In this document: piece after piece, positions 59,283 through 64,000 of the stretch
How the letters are laid out: the number at the start of each line of letters is the position of its first letter
Numbering within the stretch: position 1 is the first letter of the stretch
NCBI GenBank assembly: GCA_964505265.1
Contig: CAZDGN010000006.1
Location: forward strand, 1-64,000
Source of the DNA: CAILUF01 sp964505265
Lineage (GTDB): Bacteria > Pseudomonadota > Alphaproteobacteria > Rickettsiales > UBA1997
Reading direction: 5' to 3'
DNA: 64,000 bases
The notes under the pieces: generated by a model
The model's input: the letters and a program-made list of their open reading frames with translations, nothing else
Told to the model about the DNA's origin: nothing
Databases searched by the model: none
Translations under genes and position numbers: made by a program

Positions 59283-60935
59283 TTATAACTTACCAACAAT
59301 TTCACGAACTGGAATTTCGTTAATCATAAATTCAAGATTCTTCTCTCTTCTAACATCGAATTGAGAAACATCATCTTTGGTAACTGAGTTTTTTGAAGCA
59401 ATTTCCACAGCAACAATAGGTAGAGATGAGGCAATGTTGTTAAGGAAGATTTCATAATTTTGTATGTAGCTAGCATTAGCTTGCTCAACACTAACCTCAT
59501 TGCCTTGGGCGGGGGCGCTAGGTTTTTTTGTTTCAGCATATTTTCTGAATTGACCCGAAAGTTGTTGGATTAGGTTGCCAATTTTTTCAATTTTAACTGT
59601 AATACCGCCCGATGGATAATTGTCGTCAGATGATGAAGAAAAGTCTCCAGTTACATTGATTTTATATAGTGGATTTGAAAGTTCAAAATTTTCAATTTTA
59701 ACATTGTGAACATATTGAATTGGTAATTCTTGAATTTGTGTTGGGTCTACTGGCTCAGATTCATCTTGCTTGATTGATGGGGTTAGAGTAATTACTAAAT
59801 CCATAATAATATTGCTTTTAATAATGCTAGTATCAACAATAGCATCTACAATATTCGGAGTTGGTTGAGCAATTTCGGCCGCGACATTGTTTGGTGCTGA
59901 CGATGGATCGACAATAGTAGGTGGCTGAATTTGTGGATTTGATGGGTCATTAGCTGCGACTTGATTGGCAATAACAACGGCTTGTCTCATTGCATCAACT
60001 GAATTTGTTGCAACAATTGATGGATTGTTTGGTTGATTTGGGTTATACGGCACTCCAGCTTCGACAGGAGTTGGCGAAGGGGCGGTTGCAGTTTGTGGCT
60101 TTGCAGGATTGGCAGCTGATACAGCTGTAGCAGAAGGCGGAGTAGCTGGGTTTGCAAGAGGAGCTGGTTGAGCCTGAATTACAACATCACCTGGTTGAGT
60201 TCCAATAGCTTGTGGATTGGTTGGGGGGAGTTGGCTTGGGTCGGGAAATACATTGCTAATTACCCCAATTTGATTGGGCTGATTATCAGATAATCTAACT
60301 TTGATCTCTTCGGTTTTGATTCCTTCGATAACCTTTTTTTCGAGTATGTTTTTGTAAAAGTCAATTAAGGCATAGCCCTCAACCTCATTAAGAGAGATTG
60401 AAACTTTGCTGGTTTTTTTGTCGGTTTCATCAACTGTAGTTTCAGATGAGATTGATGTTCCTTTGGTAGAATTGATAACATTTTTTTCGCCATCTAAAAC
60501 TTTAAATCCGCCATCAGAATATTTGAAGTTGGATATAAATCCGTCATTTAGAGAAATCAAAATTTCTGGTTGATTAGCAAACTCAATATCATAAATATCA
60601 CCTTCATTATCTTGGGTTTTAACTACATCAAGAATATTTATTTTAAATTCGCTGGAAAAAATTCCAGCACTCGCTTCGATTTTTTTAAGAATAAAAGTTT
60701 TTTTGGAAACTAAATTTACAGGAATAGTTATTTTTAAATCATTGATTGTGATTTTTTGATTTAATGGAAAACCAGCTACAGATACCTCGCCAATATTAAT
60801 ATAATTTGAGTTTTCACCAATTAATTTGTTAATTTGCTTTTCAGTTTGACCAGCTTTAAAGAACCAAAAAACACAATAGGACAACCCTATTACAATTAAG
60901 ACAATGGCTAATTTAATTATAAGACCTTTTTTCAT
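59283..60935 (-). CDS. Membrane-anchored hypothetical protein with Pro/Ala-rich linker
   Basis: 550 aa from the ATG at 60935 (a TTG two codons upstream also opens the frame). An N-terminal membrane helix (about 5-26, IKLAIVLIVIGLSYCVFWFF) is followed by a beta-rich domain (YINIGEVSVAGFPLNQKITI). A long Pro/Ala/Gln/Asn-rich linker (about 230-350, for example PSATAVSAANPAKPQTATA) leads to a C-terminal domain. The layout suggests a periplasmic protein anchored in the inner membrane. No family is identified. It lies between prmC and fdx in one leftward run. Confidence 0.65.
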   Translation of the reverse strand: MKKGLIIKLAIVLIVIGLSYCVFWFFKAGQTEKQINKLIGENSNYINIGEVSVAGFPLNQKITINDLKITIPVNLVSKKTFILKKIEASAGIFSSEFKINILDVVKTQDNEGDIYDIEFANQPEILISLNDGFISNFKYSDGGFKVLDGEKNVINSTKGTSISSETTVDETDKKTSKVSISLNEVEGYALIDFYKNILEKKVIEGIKTEEIKVRLSDNQPNQIGVISNVFPDPSQLPPTNPQAIGTQPGDVVIQAQPAPLANPATPPSATAVSAANPAKPQTATAPSPTPVEAGVPYNPNQPNNPSIVATNSVDAMRQAVVIANQVAANDPSNPQIQPPTIVDPSSAPNNVAAEIAQPTPNIVDAIVDTSIIKSNIIMDLVITLTPSIKQDESEPVDPTQIQELPIQYVHNVKIENFELSNPLYKINVTGDFSSSSDDNYPSGGITVKIEKIGNLIQQLSGQFRKYAETKKPSAPAQGNEVSVEQANASYIQNYEIFLNNIASSLPIVAVEIASKNSVTKDDVSQFDVRREKNLEFMINEIPVREIVGKL

Positions 60936-60945
60936 AAACAATTAT

Positions 60946-61290
60946 TTATTTGTTATTGATTGAAATATTGCGAGTTTCGTTTGGCACTATAAGTGTTATT
61001 CCGTCTAACTCTTTAGTTAATAAAATTTGACATCCAAGTCTTGAAGTTGGAGCCAAACCAAAAGCTAAATCAAGCATATCTTCTTCGTCTTCCGAAGGAG
61101 GATTCAGCATATCATAAAATTTTTTATCAACGATAACATGGCAGGTGGAGCATGCCAAGGAGCCTTCGCAGGCACCTTCTAAGCTAATGTTATTATTATG
61201 TGCTATTTCCAAAATTGAAGACCCAATTGGAGCTTCAAATTCTTTTCTTTCTCCATTTTCAATGAAAATGATTTTGGCTTTATCTGTCAT
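60946..61290 (-). CDS. fdx: 2Fe-2S ferredoxin, adrenodoxin type
   Basis: 114 aa. The cluster ligands are C41, C47, C50 and C87 (CEGSLACSTCHV, later RLGCQI), with the EDMLDLAF helix typical of ISC ferredoxins. It donates electrons to iron-sulphur cluster assembly. The rest of the isc operon is not here. Confidence 0.94.
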   Translation of the reverse strand: MTDKAKIIFIENGERKEFEAPIGSSILEIAHNNNISLEGACEGSLACSTCHVIVDKKFYDMLNPPSEDEEDMLDLAFGLAPTSRLGCQILLTKELDGITLIVPNETRNISINNK

Positions 61291-61501
61291 CTAAAATAAA
61301 ATATAAATTTTAATTTGCAAAAAATTTTTTAATAATTTTTAATATTGCAACATATCTACTCAATAAACCTTAATATATTGTATTAATAGACCATAAAGGT
61401 TAATATATTTGTAAAAATTTATAGGGTAAATTTAAAAAAATTGCACTAATTTTTGAAATTATAAAAAATTTATTTTAAAAAATAAACTTCTTTTTTAATC
61501 T

Positions 61502-61954
61502 ATGTTAAAAATTGTTTTATTTCAACCTGAAATTGCTGGAAATGTTGGAGCTATTATTCGAAATTGTGCCGTATTTGGTGCCGATTTACATATTATTGAA
61601 CCTTGTGGTTTTCCATTTGATATCAATAGGATTAAAAAATCAGCTTTGGATTATTTGCAATATGTAAAAATTTTTCGACATCAATCTTTTGATATTTTTT
61701 TAAAAAATTATTTTTTAAAAGAGTCGTCAAGACTTATTCTGGCAACAACTAAAGCCAGCGAAAACCTTTTCGATTTTAAATTTACCGAAAATGATTTTAT
61801 AATTTTTGGCACTGAAAGTTCTGGAGCCCCTGATTATGTTCATAATTCAGCAGATTTTAGAGTTAAAATTTTTATGAAGGGAGCCTTTAGATCGATAAAT
61901 ATCGCAACTTCTACTGGGATCTTTTTGGCAAAAGCAAGAAATGATATTGGTTAA
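61502..61954 (+). CDS. trmL: tRNA (cytidine/uridine-34-2'-O)-methyltransferase TrmL
   Basis: 150 aa, a minimal SPOUT enzyme. The N-terminal LFQPEIAGNVGAIIRNCAVF, then IIEPCGFPFD, and the C-terminal FGTESSGAP and SINIATSTGIFLAK form the trefoil-knot SAM site. It modifies the wobble base of tRNA-Leu. Its stop overlaps the end of the convergent ftsI by four bases. Confidence 0.93.
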   Translation: MLKIVLFQPEIAGNVGAIIRNCAVFGADLHIIEPCGFPFDINRIKKSALDYLQYVKIFRHQSFDIFLKNYFLKESSRLILATTKASENLFDFKFTENDFIIFGTESSGAPDYVHNSADFRVKIFMKGAFRSINIATSTGIFLAKARNDIG

Positions 61955-63552
61955 TTTTTTTCTGAATTTGTTTTTTTGCTTTCCCCTTCAGATTTTGCTT
62001 TAATTGATAATAGCGGAGCAATATTTTTGATTACTCGACCCGCAACCGGAGCGGCGACCATACCGGCAGTGTTGAAGGTATAATTTGGCCTGTCAAATAC
62101 TACATAAACCAAATATTTTGGTTCAAAAATTGGAAATGCTCCAACAAATGAAGCTAAGGTTTGACCTTCATTATACCCTCCCATTTCAGCTCTATCTGCC
62201 GTTCCAGTTTTTCCACCAACTTCGTAACCTTTGATATTGGCATATTTTCCAGTTCCTTCCTCCACCACATTTCGCATCAAAATTTTCATTTTTTCAACGG
62301 TTTCATCTTTAATTAATTTTTGAGGAATCTTTGGAGGCTCTTCGAGTTTTAAAAATGATGGCTTGTAAAGATATCCGCCATTAACTATAGCCGAAGTTGC
62401 CAATGCAAGGTGAAGTGGGGTTGAGGCGATGCCGTGCCCATATGATATGGTATATAGACTAATCTCGCTCCAGTTTTTTATTGGTGCCATAATTCTGCCT
62501 AAACCTGGAAAATCAGCTTCAACTTTTTTAAGAAATCCAAATTTTCCCAAAAATTCCTTTTGATTATAAATGCCGATTTTTTCAGCAATCTTTATGGTTC
62601 CTATATTTGAGCTTTCCGCAAAAATTTCTTTTACAGACATTTGATCTTTGTGTCGGTCGTGATCCTTAATCGAGAATTTTCCATATTTAATTGGCTCTCC
62701 AACAAAAAAAACATCGTTTAAATCAACTAAATTATGCTCAAATGCCATGGCATTGGTAAAAATTTTCATAACTGAACCAAGTTCATAACTCCCATTAGTA
62801 ACCATATTGAATCTTTGTTCGGGAAGTGCTTCGCTTTGTATGTTGGCATCAAAAGAAGGAAGTGAAACCAGCCCTAAAATTTCACCATTATTAACATTCA
62901 TCACGATTCCAGAGGCTGATTTTGCTCGAAATTCTTCTTTGGCTTTGGAGAGTTCGTCAAACAAAATATCTTGAATCCTAACATCCATTGCTAAGGTTAA
63001 ATTTTCATTCATCATTAATTTGCGATCATATTGCATCTCGATACCAGAAAGACCTTTTCGGTCAAGATCGACATACCCAACATAATGGCTTGCAATATTT
63101 TTTTGCGGGTAGACTCGAATTAGATCATCTTCAAAAATTAGGCCAGCAATTTGTAATTTTTCTACCATTTCTACTTGAGATGGAGTAAGGTTGCGACGGA
63201 TTAAAATCCAGTGTTTGCTGTGCTTGCCTTCAGTAATTTTTCTTAGAATTTCATCGTAAGATAAATCTCCAAAGCTAGTGGTGATTGCTTTGGCAACCAG
63301 TTTTGGATCGCGAACTAAAACCGAACTTACATAAAGCGATTTGGTTTTTAAATCAGTGGCCAATAAAACACCGTTTCTGTCAAAAATATCAGCTCTTTTT
63401 AAATTATGCTTTGATTCGTAAAGGTTTCCGATGTTATTTGCATCTTTTGAGGAGGCAATGTAAATCAAGCGAAAAATAATAAAAAGGAATATCAAAATTA
63501 TTATGAAAAATAATAACTTTAACCTGCCATATGGAATTTTTGCTTGTTCCAT
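61951..63552 (-). CDS. ftsI: Peptidoglycan transpeptidase FtsI (PBP3)
   Basis: 533 aa. A single N-terminal membrane helix (about 13-34) and a PBP dimerisation domain (RADIFDRNGVLLATDL) precede a transpeptidase domain. The domain has SVMK at 260-263, SSN at 314-316 and KTG at 448-450. It cross-links septal peptidoglycan. It lies away from the usual mraZ/dcw cluster, next to mdh. With mrdA it shows that the cell wall is maintained. Confidence 0.95.
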   Translation of the reverse strand: MEQAKIPYGRLKLLFFIIILIFLFIIFRLIYIASSKDANNIGNLYESKHNLKRADIFDRNGVLLATDLKTKSLYVSSVLVRDPKLVAKAITTSFGDLSYDEILRKITEGKHSKHWILIRRNLTPSQVEMVEKLQIAGLIFEDDLIRVYPQKNIASHYVGYVDLDRKGLSGIEMQYDRKLMMNENLTLAMDVRIQDILFDELSKAKEEFRAKSASGIVMNVNNGEILGLVSLPSFDANIQSEALPEQRFNMVTNGSYELGSVMKIFTNAMAFEHNLVDLNDVFFVGEPIKYGKFSIKDHDRHKDQMSVKEIFAESSNIGTIKIAEKIGIYNQKEFLGKFGFLKKVEADFPGLGRIMAPIKNWSEISLYTISYGHGIASTPLHLALATSAIVNGGYLYKPSFLKLEEPPKIPQKLIKDETVEKMKILMRNVVEEGTGKYANIKGYEVGGKTGTADRAEMGGYNEGQTLASFVGAFPIFEPKYLVYVVFDRPNYTFNTAGMVAAPVAGRVIKNIAPLLSIKAKSEGESKKTNSEKN

Positions 63553-63557
63553 ACTTG

Positions 63558-64000
63558 TTATATTTTAAGTTCAGCTACTAGTTTTTTTACGGCCTCAACC
63601 GATTTATCAAACATTTGTTTTTCTTCGTTATTAAGATTTAATTCAATAATTTTTTCCACACCATCGCTTCCAATAATTGCAGGAACGCCGATGAATAAAT
63701 CCTTAACTCCATATTCGCCATTTAAATAAGCAGCAATTGGTAGAATCTTTTTCTTATTAAATAAGTAGCTTTCAGCCATATCTATTGCCGAAGTGGCGGG
63801 AGCATAAAATGCTGAACCATTGCCCAAAAGTTTAACAATTTCAGCTCCGCCATCTCTGGTTCTTTGCACAATTTCGGTGATTTTTTGTTCGCTAGAAAAT
63901 CCAATTTTTAATAAATCAGGTACAGGAATGCCAGCGATTGTTGAATAGCGGATTAGAGGAACCATAGTGTCGCCATGACCCCCTAGCACAAAAGAGTTAA
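63558..64000 (-). CDS. mdh: Malate dehydrogenase, C-terminal part (partial, runs off window end)
   Basis: About 147 codons remain. The minus strand opens in frame with NSFVLGGHGDTMVPL, containing the catalytic His. It then has SAFYAPATSAIDMAESYLFN and a GVPAIIGSDGVEKIIEL end, typical of alphaproteobacterial LDH-like MDH. It oxidises malate in the TCA cycle. The start lies beyond base 64000. Confidence 0.95.
   Translation of the reverse strand, partial: NSFVLGGHGDTMVPLIRYSTIAGIPVPDLLKIGFSSEQKITEIVQRTRDGGAEIVKLLGNGSAFYAPATSAIDMAESYLFNKKKILPIAAYLNGEYGVKDLFIGVPAIIGSDGVEKIIELNLNNEEKQMFDKSVEAVKKLVAELKI

Overview
The window is a low-G+C (visibly about 30%) alphaproteobacterial chromosome segment, most likely from a Rickettsiales-type or related host-associated lineage. 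Four things point there. The S10-spc-alpha ribosomal cluster has adk directly between secY and rpsM. Two VirB2-type pilin genes indicate a type IV secretion system. A hemE-linked intergenic region is packed with DnaA-box-like 9-mers and two exact CtrA-type sites. Start sites mostly lack strong Shine-Dalgarno sequences. Unlike many reduced Rickettsiales, the window carries thrB, hisC and hisH and a probable polyamine gene pair, so the organism keeps some biosynthetic capacity. Species cannot be named from the sequence. A 100-N run shows this is a scaffold from a draft assembly.

Layout. 1-13592: the end of tuf, then one long plus-strand run from rpsJ to rplQ with rplS attached. It includes secY, adk, rpsM (TTG start), rpsK and rpoA, and ends at a long hairpin. 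13593-24972: an accessory, decaying region. It holds a zinc-ribbon transposase pseudogene, small membrane or low-complexity proteins, a GNAT acetyltransferase pseudogene, an orphan TraG/VirD4-like coupling ATPase with an internally deleted second copy, and a frameshifted NmrA-like gene. It also holds a serine hydrolase (beta-lactamase fold) of higher G+C flanked by palindromic repeats. Next comes a tandem array of about 170-bp units, each ending in a copy of the tRNA-Ser 3' end; one unit is interrupted by a MITE-like palindrome. Then come tRNA-Ser itself and two identical virB2 genes flanking rpmB. 25055-34650: metabolic and housekeeping genes (guaB, fur, thrB, pgeF, a D-amino-acid aminotransferase, eno, tgt, a CcmG-like thioredoxin, tRNA-Arg) and three small exported proteins with LTxxQ-like repeats. 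34928-42000: an Orn/Lys/Arg decarboxylase plus a deoxyhypusine-synthase-like gene, mreD-mrdA, two acyltransferases, tRNA-Thr and an Ala/Pro/Lys-rich exported protein. 42013-48657: a minus-strand run of ispA, uvrA, a retropepsin-like protease, hisC and hemE. 48658-48930: candidate oriC. 48931-64000: bolA, a lipoprotein, clpX-clpP, grpE, a CAU-anticodon tRNA, rpmI-rplT, hisH, midA, low-complexity proteins, a structured intergenic region, prmC, ferredoxin, trmL, ftsI and the 3' part of mdh.

How it fits together. The first third is translation and secretion machinery. The accessory region carries T4SS parts and mobile-element debris beside a tRNA, the usual setting of a genomic island. The rest is cell-wall, cofactor, proteolysis and replication housekeeping. 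The most unusual items are the tRNA-Ser 3'-end tandem array with its nested palindromic insertion, the identical virB2-rpmB-virB2 sandwich, and the hemE-adjacent candidate origin.
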